Below are positions 1 through 6,275 of a stretch of 11,805 nt of DNA, piece after piece; position 1 is the first letter of the stretch; each line of letters opens with the position of its first letter. The stretch lies in assembly GCA_937904375.1 (NCBI GenBank), contig CALDIG010000134.1, positions 1 to 11,805 of the forward strand. Reading direction: 5' to 3'. The position numbers and the translations under genes are program-made. Origin of the DNA: an uncultured Prevotellaceae bacterium. GTDB lineage: Bacteria; Bacteroidota; Bacteroidia; Bacteroidales; Muribaculaceae. Under the pieces are notes generated by a model, which saw only the letters and a list, made by a program, of their open reading frames with translations, had not been told where the DNA came from and searched no databases.

Positions 1-123
1 CTACCATCGCCTGCCGCGTACCACTGTCCCACCCAACAAAAAACACCCAATGCAATTAAACTTTTATCATATATCAAAGTCTAATTCTTATAAAGTTTAT
101 TATTAATTTTTAATTCAAAAACG
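1..123 (+). other. AT-rich leader upstream of the first gene
   Basis: Only the last part of an intergenic region is present. After about 40 mixed-composition bases it becomes very AT-rich up to the ATG at 124. I see no clear TTTG / TAnnTTTG promoter pair and no ribosome binding site, so the promoter of the first gene cannot be placed. Confidence 0.3.
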
Positions 124-732
124 ATGAATAGATTGATTTCCCTTTTAGTGATGGCTCTCGCAGCTCTTGCGGCATGGGCCGACTCACCGCTGACGTCAAC
201 CCATTTTGCCGACACCTACGCCGACGAACAAATGGTGCAGCTCGCCGCGGCAAGCGAAGGCGAACTCTCGCCCGCGCTCATGAACTTCCTGGCCGATGCC
301 GACGCCCCCGTCGACGTACGACTTGCGGTGGTCAACAAACTCGGTTGGAACTTCGACGGCAAGACAACCATCGACGACTTCAACGCCTACCTCAAGCAAC
401 GCTACAACGCTAAGGATGAAGACGAACTCGCTCGACGTCTCAACGCTAAAACTCTCGCCGTTTACGCATACATCCGCGCGATGGCTAACTACTTCAACGT
501 CAACCAGGCAAGCCAGCTCGCCCACATGGCACTGGATAAGAACTCCGACAACAGCTTCAGCGTAGCCTTCATCGCCTCGCTTATCGACGCGCAAATCTAC
601 CTCGACAGCGACTGGGCAATGGTATACAAAGTGGTGGCCGACGTACTTGCCGACGACACCCTCAACCGCGATATGCGACCCGCCGCCATCGACGCCGTAA
701 TGGAGTACATAAATCTTTATAAGGACTATTGA
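124..732 (+). CDS. Exported small protein of unknown function
   Basis: This 202-residue protein is not one I recognise. Residues 1-19 look like a signal peptide (MNRL, then a hydrophobic stretch, cleavage likely after AWA before Asp20), so it is probably periplasmic or surface-exposed; no lipobox Cys is seen. The mature part is acidic, mostly helical in appearance and rich in Ala, Asp and Asn, with no Cys and no second membrane segment. The codons are strongly G/C-ending, unlike the AT-rich insertion downstream, so it looks like native chromosome. The ATG at 124 directly precedes the signal peptide, which supports that start; no Shine-Dalgarno site is visible. It stands alone, upstream of tRNA-Ser on the same strand. 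That it is a real exported protein is fairly certain; its role is unknown. Confidence 0.8.
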   Translation: MNRLISLLVMALAALAAWADSPLTSTHFADTYADEQMVQLAAASEGELSPALMNFLADADAPVDVRLAVVNKLGWNFDGKTTIDDFNAYLKQRYNAKDEDELARRLNAKTLAVYAYIRAMANYFNVNQASQLAHMALDKNSDNSFSVAFIASLIDAQIYLDSDWAMVYKVVADVLADDTLNRDMRPAAIDAVMEYINLYKDY

Positions 733-772
733 TTCAGACGGCGAAATAGCCAAAAAAAGCGGCAAAAACTGA

Positions 773-795
773 TTTTATCAACATTTTTGATAAAA
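773..795. repeat. AT-rich inverted repeat, possible terminator
   Basis: A perfect 9-bp stem (773-781 with 787-795) encloses a 5-base loop, 41 bases past the stop of the exported-protein gene. It is made almost only of A and T, and its right arm runs into an A tract rather than a T tract on the plus strand. It could end the upstream transcript, but weakly; it may be only an AT-rich palindrome before the tRNA promoter. Confidence 0.35.
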
Positions 796-808
796 AAGTG
801 CTAAAAAA

Positions 809-840
809 TTTGGTCAGTACAAATTTTTGTCATAACTTTG
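809..840 (+). promoter_or_regulatory. Bacteroidota promoter for tRNA-Ser
   Basis: A -33 box TTTG at 809-812 and a -7 box TAACTTTG at 833-840 are separated by 20 bp, matching the primary-sigma promoter of Bacteroidota (TTTG, about 19-21 bp, TAnnTTTG). Transcription should start a few bases after 840, leaving a leader of roughly 35 nt before the tRNA. The bases right after the -7 box (CACCGCA) recur at the tRNA-Gly promoter near 11691. Confidence 0.8.
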
Positions 841-881
841 CACCGCATTTGAGGCAAAATCCTCATTTCAGCACAGGTCCC

Positions 882-968
882 GGAGAGGTGGGTGAGTGGC
901 TGAAACCAGCAGTTTGCTAAACTGCCGTAGGGGTAACTCTACCGCAAGTTCGAATCTTGTCCTCTCCG
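882..968 (+). tRNA. tRNA-Ser (anticodon GCU)
   Basis: The acceptor stem is formed by 882-888 (GGAGAGG) and 961-967 (CCTCTCC), with discriminator G968. The anticodon stem 909-913 / 921-925 encloses the loop TTGCTAA with anticodon GCT at 916-918. A long variable arm at 927-942 is typical of tRNA-Ser, and the T loop TTCGAAT lies at 949-955. It reads serine AGC/AGU codons. The CCA tail is not fully encoded. The last 17 bases, from G952 in the T loop to the discriminator, are repeated at 3520-3536, marking this tRNA 3' end as an integration site. The gene itself is intact. Confidence 0.95.
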
Positions 969-1022
969 CATAATCAGGGTTAACAATTGCAAAATCAGAT
1001 TGTTAACCCTAATTTTTTGAAA
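952..1022 (+). repeat. Left direct repeat (att-like), inside tRNA-Ser
   Basis: This 71-bp copy starts at G952 in the tRNA T loop and covers the last 17 bases of the tRNA and the whole downstream hairpin terminator. It matches 3520-3590 except at 988-989 (TG here, CA there), both in the terminator loop. Identity breaks at once on both sides (951 against 3519, 1023 against 3591). It is unusually long for an attachment core, which is often under 20-30 bp for tRNA-targeting elements. Confidence 0.9.
976..1018 (+). terminator. Intrinsic terminator after tRNA-Ser
   Basis: A perfect 12-bp stem (976-987 with 999-1010) with an 11-base loop is followed by a run of six T at 1013-1018. It begins 8 bases after the tRNA and should end its transcript. 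It lies wholly within the left direct repeat, so the second copy carries the same structure. Confidence 0.9.
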
Positions 1023-1049
1023 AATCATAGATACGTAGAGCCACTATTG

Positions 1050-1080
1050 TTTGTTATATGTCGTAATTTTTGTGTTTTTG
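1050..1080 (+). promoter_or_regulatory. Candidate promoter of the methyltransferase-endonuclease operon
   Basis: TTTG at 1050-1053 and TGTTTTTG at 1073-1080 are 19 bp apart. The second box differs from TAnnTTTG at one fixed position (G instead of A). It lies just inside the insertion, 28 bp from the left repeat, so the cassette carries its own promoter. A start site a few bases after 1080 would leave a leader of about 15-20 nt before the ATG at 1105, and would put an upstream TTG at 1051 outside the transcript. Confidence 0.55.
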
Positions 1081-1104
1081 CAACCGCAAAGCATTATAAA
1101 AAAC

Positions 1105-2166
1105 ATGAGAAATAGTCTATTTCCTAAATATTATTTTGATTATAAGTTCCCAAAACCACAATATTTGGGAGCAAAATATCTTCATCGGGCATGGATTTCT
1201 CAGTACATTCCTGAAGAAGTCAACACTGTCCTTGATGCCTTTAGTGGCTCGCAATCAATCTCGTACATGATGAAACAATTAGGTAAGGAAACGCTTACAA
1301 ATGACTTCATGAGTTTTAATAGTCATATTGGAAAGGCATTGATTGAAAATTCAAGAGTCAAGCTCAATCAATACGATATAGACGTTTTGTTTTCAGATAA
1401 TTGTGAGCCAAAAGAGTATAATCTAATGGAGCTTTTATTTGCGGATTTATTTTTCAATCGAGAAGAAGCAAGGTTTTTAGATTCTTTCAGGAGCAATGTT
1501 TCAAGGCTTGAGTGTGAGATGAAACAGTCGCTGGCATTCTCGATTATGTGTAGAGCTATGACTCGCAAAGTTACTATGGGACATTTCGCACATACAAAAG
1601 CCTTGAATTATGCTGCAGATCCAGCTCGTATCAAAAGGAACAAAAGTCTAATCCGTCCTTTAAAGGATTTATTTCTTGACTTGTTACCTCACTATAATGC
1701 AGCAATATTTGACAACAAAAAACACAATCGGAGTTTCAACGAGAATATACTTGATTTACTTCCTAAATTGAAAGGAGTTGATCTTGTCTACTTTGACCCA
1801 CCTTATTGTAATAGTCATGCAGATTATCAGTCATTCTATCATCTTTTGGAAACCTTCGTAGAGTATTGGAAAGACAAAGAGTTTGTAAATGGTGTCAAAC
1901 GATATGAACCAAAAAGATATAGTGGATTTGATAAGAACAATGAAGTCATTCAAAATTTTAAGCGGATGTTTGATATGTCTACTGAAATTCCATTATGGCT
2001 TATTAGTTACAATGACCGCAGTTATCCAGATATTATTACTATGACTGAAATGTTAGAATCTTATCGAAATGTCACCATAGAACGAAAGATATACAGTGTT
2101 GGGCGAGGTGGAAAAGGTAGCGTAGCTGGCAGTAGTGAAATTCTATTTGTATGCAAACCAAAATAA
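1105..2166 (+). CDS. Adenine-specific DNA methyltransferase, D12 class (type II R-M)
   Basis: The product (353 residues from ATG 1105) should transfer a methyl group from S-adenosylmethionine to the N6 of adenine in a specific DNA site. In this numbering, a motif X-like KPQYLGAK lies at 17-24, the SAM-binding motif I (DAFSGSQS) at 44-51, and the catalytic motif IV DPPY at 231-234 within VYFDPPYCNS. The long stretch between motifs I and IV is the expected target-recognition region. This order (X, I, target region, IV) is that of alpha-type D12 enzymes such as Dam and DpnM. The reading frame is open back to a TTG at 1051, but the promoter-like boxes overlap that stretch, so I choose ATG 1105. 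The downstream gene starts 6 bp after the stop, making it a protective partner rather than an orphan. The recognition site cannot be read from the sequence. Confidence 0.9.
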   Translation: MRNSLFPKYYFDYKFPKPQYLGAKYLHRAWISQYIPEEVNTVLDAFSGSQSISYMMKQLGKETLTNDFMSFNSHIGKALIENSRVKLNQYDIDVLFSDNCEPKEYNLMELLFADLFFNREEARFLDSFRSNVSRLECEMKQSLAFSIMCRAMTRKVTMGHFAHTKALNYAADPARIKRNKSLIRPLKDLFLDLLPHYNAAIFDNKKHNRSFNENILDLLPKLKGVDLVYFDPPYCNSHADYQSFYHLLETFVEYWKDKEFVNGVKRYEPKRYSGFDKNNEVIQNFKRMFDMSTEIPLWLISYNDRSYPDIITMTEMLESYRNVTIERKIYSVGRGGKGSVAGSSEILFVCKPK

Positions 2167-2172
2167 TAAACT

Positions 2173-3258
2173 ATGACAAATTTTGAAAAATGGGACAAAG
2201 AGTTCCGAGCACAAAATTTATATGCGTTTAACAACAACGCCAATGCACTTCTTTGGTTAAAAGTCCGTGCGGTTTGCCGTGGTAGACAGATTGAGCAATT
2301 TATCCATGACAATGCAATCTCATTAAGTTCAACAAAGATTTCAGAACAGAATGTTGAGTTATTTCAGGTTTTAGAGAACCGTGATGATGCTGTGGATTTG
2401 CTCAATCGATTTTTGCAATGCAAGAACCATGAATGGTATACATCATTGGGCGTGAATGAGATTGACCTGAAGGAAGACTTATACAAAATACAGTATTATG
2501 CATGGGGTGGAGACCAGAATAATTCTTTGGACAAACATCTGGTTAGTAGGTATGTTAAAGTTATCAGTAACTATGATAAATTGATAAGTAAACGTGCAGA
2601 AATAGCTGATAATGCATGGAATTATGTTCAGACAAGTTGGTACAACAACTGGACATCTTATCTTATAGAAGCATTATTTAAGCGACATCCAAAGGTTATT
2701 TCAGCAGTCGGTGAAATTAAAAGTGTTGATTTTTTTATAAATGATTATCCTATTGATTTAAAAGTAACATTCTTTCCCAATCAATATCTAAGCGAAAAAA
2801 TCAAAACCAAGTTGGGCAAAAATCTTTTGCCTTGGTTGAAATCTAAAGGAAAAGAATTCGGTATTACTGTCAATGGAAATGAAAATGAGTCTCAACAGAT
2901 TTACACCATATCTGAAAAGCTCTGCGAATTAGGGCATGATAATATTATAGAAGAGCTACACCAAATCAGAAGTGAAATAATAAATGATGCTCAACATAAT
3001 CCTATTGAATTGATGACATGGTTGTATGAGCACCAAGGAGAAATGCGTTTTGGCGCTGAGAATAGACTATTTGTAATTCTTGCGAATTCATCAGACATTA
3101 GCCAGTCATGGAAAATGAAACGTGCATTTACACTAATTGAGCCAAAAGTTCAAAAATTTCTTGATGAGTTTACTGATAACTCATTACACAAAATAGACTT
3201 CTCTTTTAAAAAACACAATTATTCCAGTCTAGCCGGTGTTATTTTTGTGGTAAAGTAG
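2173..3258 (+). CDS. Probable type II restriction endonuclease, PD-(D/E)XK type
   Basis: This 361-residue protein is not one I recognise by family. Position (6 bp after a DNA methyltransferase, same strand, same island) and a nuclease-like core make it the likely restriction partner. Candidate catalytic residues are Glu166 in a helix (SYLIEALF), Asp186 (SVDFFIN) and Asp195-x-Lys197 (YPIDLKVT), an arrangement fitting PD-(D/E)XK enzymes, where the acidic pair binds magnesium and the Lys aids water attack. No signal peptide, membrane segment or ATPase motif is seen, so it is cytosolic and not a motor-driven type I or III subunit. The C-terminal half (about 230-361) is probably for DNA binding or dimerisation. 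Composition is AT-rich and Asn/Lys-rich like its partner, unlike flanking genes. Endonuclease activity is inferred. Confidence 0.7.
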   Translation: MTNFEKWDKEFRAQNLYAFNNNANALLWLKVRAVCRGRQIEQFIHDNAISLSSTKISEQNVELFQVLENRDDAVDLLNRFLQCKNHEWYTSLGVNEIDLKEDLYKIQYYAWGGDQNNSLDKHLVSRYVKVISNYDKLISKRAEIADNAWNYVQTSWYNNWTSYLIEALFKRHPKVISAVGEIKSVDFFINDYPIDLKVTFFPNQYLSEKIKTKLGKNLLPWLKSKGKEFGITVNGNENESQQIYTISEKLCELGHDNIIEELHQIRSEIINDAQHNPIELMTWLYEHQGEMRFGAENRLFVILANSSDISQSWKMKRAFTLIEPKVQKFLDEFTDNSLHKIDFSFKKHNYSSLAGVIFVVK

Positions 3259-3519
3259 AGTTTTTCATTTTAAATAAACTGGTACAGTATTTATTCACAA
3301 CAAAGCCGTTATGCCAGAATCCAGCTTTTGGAGAAATTAAATGACGTAATTTCGTCGTCAAATTAAAGGTTTATTAACTGACTGCCAAAGCCTTGCATAG
3401 CTACCGTACCGGGACGATATGGGGACGGTAATAGGCTAAAAAAGGGCTTTTTTAGGTACAACCAGAAAATGTAACTTATTGATATTCAGGATGCGTGTTG
3501 ACACGGCATTATAGGCGGT
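3259..3519 (+). other. Geneless right tail of the island with inverted repeats
   Basis: These 261 bp between the endonuclease stop and the right repeat hold no convincing gene. Structures visible are a short inverted pair TACCGT / ACGGTA at about 3402-3430 around a GC-rich core with GGGACG and GGGGACGG, and an 8-bp stem with loop GGGC at 3436-3455. Such a cluster next to an attachment core would fit arm-type integrase or excisionase sites, or the scar of a lost integrase module. Function is inferred only from position. Confidence 0.4.
3436..3455. terminator. Hairpin downstream of the endonuclease, possible terminator
   Basis: CTAAAAAA (3436-3443) pairs perfectly with TTTTTTAG (3448-3455) around loop GGGC. 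It could end the methyltransferase-endonuclease transcript, with the T run forming part of the stem, or serve as a protein-binding site near the right attachment repeat. The spacing of about 180 bp from the stop codon is long for a dedicated terminator. Confidence 0.4.
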
Positions 3520-3590
3520 GAATCTTGTCCTCTCCGCATAATCAGGGTTAACAATCACAAAATCAGATTGTTAACCCTAATTTTTTGAAA
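3520..3590 (+). repeat. Right direct repeat (att-like), tRNA-Ser 3' end copy
   Basis: This second 71-bp copy begins with the last 17 bases of tRNA-Ser but has no tRNA body upstream, so it is not a gene. It also carries the full terminator hairpin. Only the two loop bases 3556-3557 (CA) differ from the left copy. Sequence to its right (from 3591) is presumably the original chromosome. Confidence 0.9.
3544..3586 (+). terminator. Duplicated intrinsic terminator at the right end of the island
   Basis: The 12-bp stem (3544-3555 with 3567-3578), 11-base loop and six T (3581-3586) copy the tRNA-Ser terminator. Here it would stop read-through from the restriction-modification operon into the convergent receptor operon. 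Confidence 0.75.
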
Positions 3591-3637
3591 CGGTCGTCAG
3601 ATGGCAGTTCCGTAAAGTGTTGATAATATGCGACACG

Positions 3638-3669
3638 AAAAAGCGCAACTCACGGCATGAGTGCGCTTT
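3638..3669 (-). terminator. Intrinsic terminator of the sigma/anti-sigma/receptor operon
   Basis: Read on the minus strand, AAGCGCACTC pairs with GAGTTGCGCTT across a 7-base loop (one bulged base) and is followed by five T (complement of 3638-3642). It lies about 40 bp past the stop of the last receptor gene and just outside the right repeat of the island. Confidence 0.75.
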
Positions 3670-3709
3670 CTGTCAGCTGAGAGAAATGTTTATACTTGTT
3701 TACTGTGAA

Positions 3710-6226
3710 TTAATACCCCATGCGGGATGTATCTACCTCTTTTCGCTTTTTCTCCTTGAAGTTGCCTATGCGGTAGATGACGGAGAGCGATGCACTGGCA
3801 TAATTCATCCAAAGCCGTAAATCGTAATCTTGGTTTCCCTGTTTTGAACGTGTGGTGATGTGATTGTTGAAGATATTGTTTCCAGCAGCAATCACACTCC
3901 ACTTCCCATTCTTTGAAGTCCATCGCAGCGAGGCATTCAGTCTGAACAATGGGTTGATGTCATACACGCCTTGAATAGCCCGCGACTGGAAGAATGGGTT
4001 GAGGATGAGTTGTATGTTATGTCGTTGAGAAAGTTTGACCACAGCCGTACCACGCATGATGATAGAGACTTGTTTGCGGTTGAATGGTAAATCGAAGAAG
4101 TTGCCGCTCTTGTCATGACGATAAAGACCTGTCGCACTCACATGTCCGTTAAGCCAGCTACCCACCGCGAACTGTGCCGAAGCCGACAGTCCATAGCAAT
4201 TGGAGTAATCGAAGTTTGTTTCTTTCATAATGACTGCCATGCGGTCAATGGGTTGATAAGGCAGTTGGACAAAATAGTCCGGTTCCAGCATTGCAAAAGC
4301 AGTAAACGTGTATTTGCGGTTGAGCTGCCACATGAGATTTAAGTCGTAATGTGACATGGGTTTCAGGTCGGGATTGCCCCAAATCTCACTGTATACCGAT
4401 GAATAGTAAATGCTGCTCATGGTGCTCCAATAGGAAGGGTATATGGCGTTGCTGCTGAAAGAGAGGTTTAGCATATTCTTGTCGTTTACATTCCACATGG
4501 CATTGAATTGTGGATAGATGCGCCACTCATTCCACTTTGTCGCGTGATATTGTTCCGCTGTTAATGAGGCTTCAAGGTTCAGAGCTTCACCAACTTGTTT
4601 ACTGAAACCGGAGTAGACGTTGAGGATGCGTTCATCATAATCAACGTGTGAAGTAGCATCGGCAATTGGCTGGCGGTTCTCGTTGAGCGTTGTTTGATAG
4701 CTGTTATTATTAGTGAACTGTGCCTTGCTTCCATAGAATATTTCCCAGCCGTTTCTTAACGTATGAGTTTGGTCGGCATAAATTAGCCATTTGCTCACTT
4801 TCTGCCGGCTGTCAACCGAGAGGTTCCGGTTGTTGTCATACATATATCCTTCGAGATTCTGAGTGCGTGGGTTCTGATAGTTTGTATAAGATGCACCTAG
4901 CTGCAACCCAAATGGAAGGCTATAGCTGGCATCCACATTGTGCATATAGTCGTGCTCTGTGGAGTGCTGGGTGGAGTTAGCGGTGCCAATAGTGGTGTTG
5001 GTTGACTTGGTACCGTTCCATTCCCCGGTATAGGTTATTCCCAAGTTATGATTTTCGGCAAATGCGTAGTCCATGCCAATGTGATATTGATGATTGACAC
5101 CGTCACTGCGTTGGGTGGTCTTGTCGCTATAAGGTATGCGCTGGTCACCGAGCGGATGATTGGCTTCATGCTCCGCTTGACCATAGCCTGTGCCGCCGGT
5201 AAGGTCGTATGACGCGTCAATACTCAGCTTGTCATGGTTATAGATAAAACTGGCACCCGCACTGCCACTTGTGTATTTGTGCTGCTTTATGCCCGCATTC
5301 AACTGACCTGAGAACTGATTGGTGCCAGTAAAGTCCTTGGTTACGATATTAATCGCCATTCCCCGAATATGATATTTTGGCGGTGTCGAAGGCATCAACT
5401 CGGCTTTTGCCAGCATATCTGCTGGCATTTGTTTCAACCGCTCTGCCACTTGTTCGGCAGTGAGTGTGGTAGGTTTGCCGTTGATGATAAGGGTCACCGG
5501 ATGACCGGAGAACGAGATTTTTCCGTTTAACTCCGCAACGCCGGGAATGCTGCGAGTAATTGCGTCGTAGGCGTTGTCGGCAGGTATGACTTGCAGCAAC
5601 ATAGGCATGTTGTAGGTTAAGTGGCCATCCTCGGTCTTTATAATCGGTCGCTCTCCTTTTACCTGAATTTCTTTGAGTTTTGTGACCTCTATTTGCAGTT
5701 GGATAGTGCCCACGTTTTCGTGCAGGCAGAGTTTGTACACAGGCTTGTAGCCGATATAGCTGAATTTTGCGATTACTCCTGTCTCGTCAACTGGAATTAC
5801 AAAGACTCCACTCTCGTTGCTCAATCCGCCCGTGACATAGGTCGAGTCTGACTGATTGAGTATAGATATATTGGCGTATGGCAAGGGCCTGCCGTCCTCA
5901 TCCACAATCTTACCGGTAAGATGGCGATTTGTCTTGTGGGTGCACTCCACATAGATCTCATTGTCTTTGTTTTGCGTCATTCGGATAGGGTAGAAGCCAA
6001 TCACCTGTTTGATGGCTTCGGGTACAGGCTTGCCCTTGATCGATGTCGTTACCTTGAAATCCTCAAGTTCGTTGTAAATGAAGATGATCTTATGTTTGTT
6101 CGTTTGCCGCTGAATGTATTTCAGCGCGTCGCTCATTGATGTGCTGTTGAAGTTGTGCGTGACGCGCTGCGCCGTGGCCAGTATTGGCAACCCTAATATA
6201 ATCAAGAAAATAATAGCTTTTCTCAT
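3710..6226 (-). CDS. TonB-dependent outer-membrane receptor with STN signalling domain (receptor 2)
   Basis: The 838-residue product has a signal peptide (1-19, cleavage after ATA), an STN domain (about 25-95), a carboxypeptidase-D-regulatory-like beta domain (about 102-185), a plug (about 205-300) and a long C-terminal beta-barrel with a tail ending in DTSRMGY. The architecture fits the outer-membrane beta-barrel (OMP_b-brl_3-like) receptor group of Bacteroidota. The STN domain should touch the anti-sigma factor in the periplasm when ligand binds. Residues 20-193 closely match receptor 1 (about 72% identical by hand), while plug and barrel do not align readily, so the two probably take different ligands. 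It is last in the operon, 49 bp after receptor 1, with no terminator seen between. No SusD-like partner lies in the window. Ligand unknown. Confidence 0.88.
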   Translation of the reverse strand: MRKAIIFLIILGLPILATAQRVTHNFNSTSMSDALKYIQRQTNKHKIIFIYNELEDFKVTTSIKGKPVPEAIKQVIGFYPIRMTQNKDNEIYVECTHKTNRHLTGKIVDEDGRPLPYANISILNQSDSTYVTGGLSNESGVFVIPVDETGVIAKFSYIGYKPVYKLCLHENVGTIQLQIEVTKLKEIQVKGERPIIKTEDGHLTYNMPMLLQVIPADNAYDAITRSIPGVAELNGKISFSGHPVTLIINGKPTTLTAEQVAERLKQMPADMLAKAELMPSTPPKYHIRGMAINIVTKDFTGTNQFSGQLNAGIKQHKYTSGSAGASFIYNHDKLSIDASYDLTGGTGYGQAEHEANHPLGDQRIPYSDKTTQRSDGVNHQYHIGMDYAFAENHNLGITYTGEWNGTKSTNTTIGTANSTQHSTEHDYMHNVDASYSLPFGLQLGASYTNYQNPRTQNLEGYMYDNNRNLSVDSRQKVSKWLIYADQTHTLRNGWEIFYGSKAQFTNNNSYQTTLNENRQPIADATSHVDYDERILNVYSGFSKQVGEALNLEASLTAEQYHATKWNEWRIYPQFNAMWNVNDKNMLNLSFSSNAIYPSYWSTMSSIYYSSVYSEIWGNPDLKPMSHYDLNLMWQLNRKYTFTAFAMLEPDYFVQLPYQPIDRMAVIMKETNFDYSNCYGLSASAQFAVGSWLNGHVSATGLYRHDKSGNFFDLPFNRKQVSIIMRGTAVVKLSQRHNIQLILNPFFQSRAIQGVYDINPLFRLNASLRWTSKNGKWSVIAAGNNIFNNHITTRSKQGNQDYDLRLWMNYASASLSVIYRIGNFKEKKRKEVDTSRMGY
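6145..6178 (-). repeat. 34-bp exact repeat shared by the two receptor genes (copy 2)
   Basis: These 34 bases at the signal-peptide/STN junction of receptor 2 are identical to 8744-8777 in receptor 1. They lie in a wider region of strong protein similarity and are a possible site of homologous exchange between the paralogues. Confidence 0.85.
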
Positions 6227-6275
6227 GTTCTTTTGTTTTACCGGATTTACTTTGTTATTGAGGTCCGATATTGGT

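Larger units (their letters stand above)
952..3590 (+). mobile_element. tRNA-Ser-anchored restriction-modification island without integrase
   Basis: Seen in the sequence: two 71-bp direct repeats (952-1022 and 3520-3590; offset 2,568 bp, 69/71 identical) bound a clearly AT-richer segment than the genes around it. The left repeat begins inside the T loop of an intact tRNA-Ser. Contents are an adenine methyltransferase, a probable restriction endonuclease and a 261-bp geneless tail with inverted repeats. No recombinase, mobilisation or replication gene is present. Known: tyrosine integrases often target tRNA 3' ends, and the Bacteroides element NBU2 uses tRNA-Ser genes. Inferred: the segment entered by site-specific recombination and was either driven by an integrase supplied in trans or lost its own. 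One copy of the repeat would remain on excision, leaving the tRNA whole. Confidence 0.8.

Noticed and set aside
196..765. Long open frame (189 codons) antisense to the exported-protein gene
   Set aside because: It mirrors the G/C-ending codons of the plus-strand gene, has Val/His-rich composition without domain features, and the plus-strand product has a signal peptide and sensible composition.
1105..2166. Orphan Dam-like housekeeping methyltransferase
   Set aside because: The closely spaced downstream nuclease-like gene, the AT-rich composition and the flanking repeats point to a mobile restriction-modification pair instead.
3520..3536. A second tRNA-Ser gene
   Set aside because: Only the last 17 bases match; the sequence before 3520 forms no D, anticodon or variable arm, so this is an attachment-type repeat.
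952..3590. Insertion sequence or CRISPR array
   Set aside because: No transposase, terminal inverted repeats with short target duplication, or regularly spaced short repeats are present; the long direct repeats derive from a tRNA end.
3617..3820. 67-codon plus-strand frame between the island and the receptor operon
   Set aside because: It overlaps the operon terminator and the 3' end of receptor 2 on the other strand and shows no protein features.
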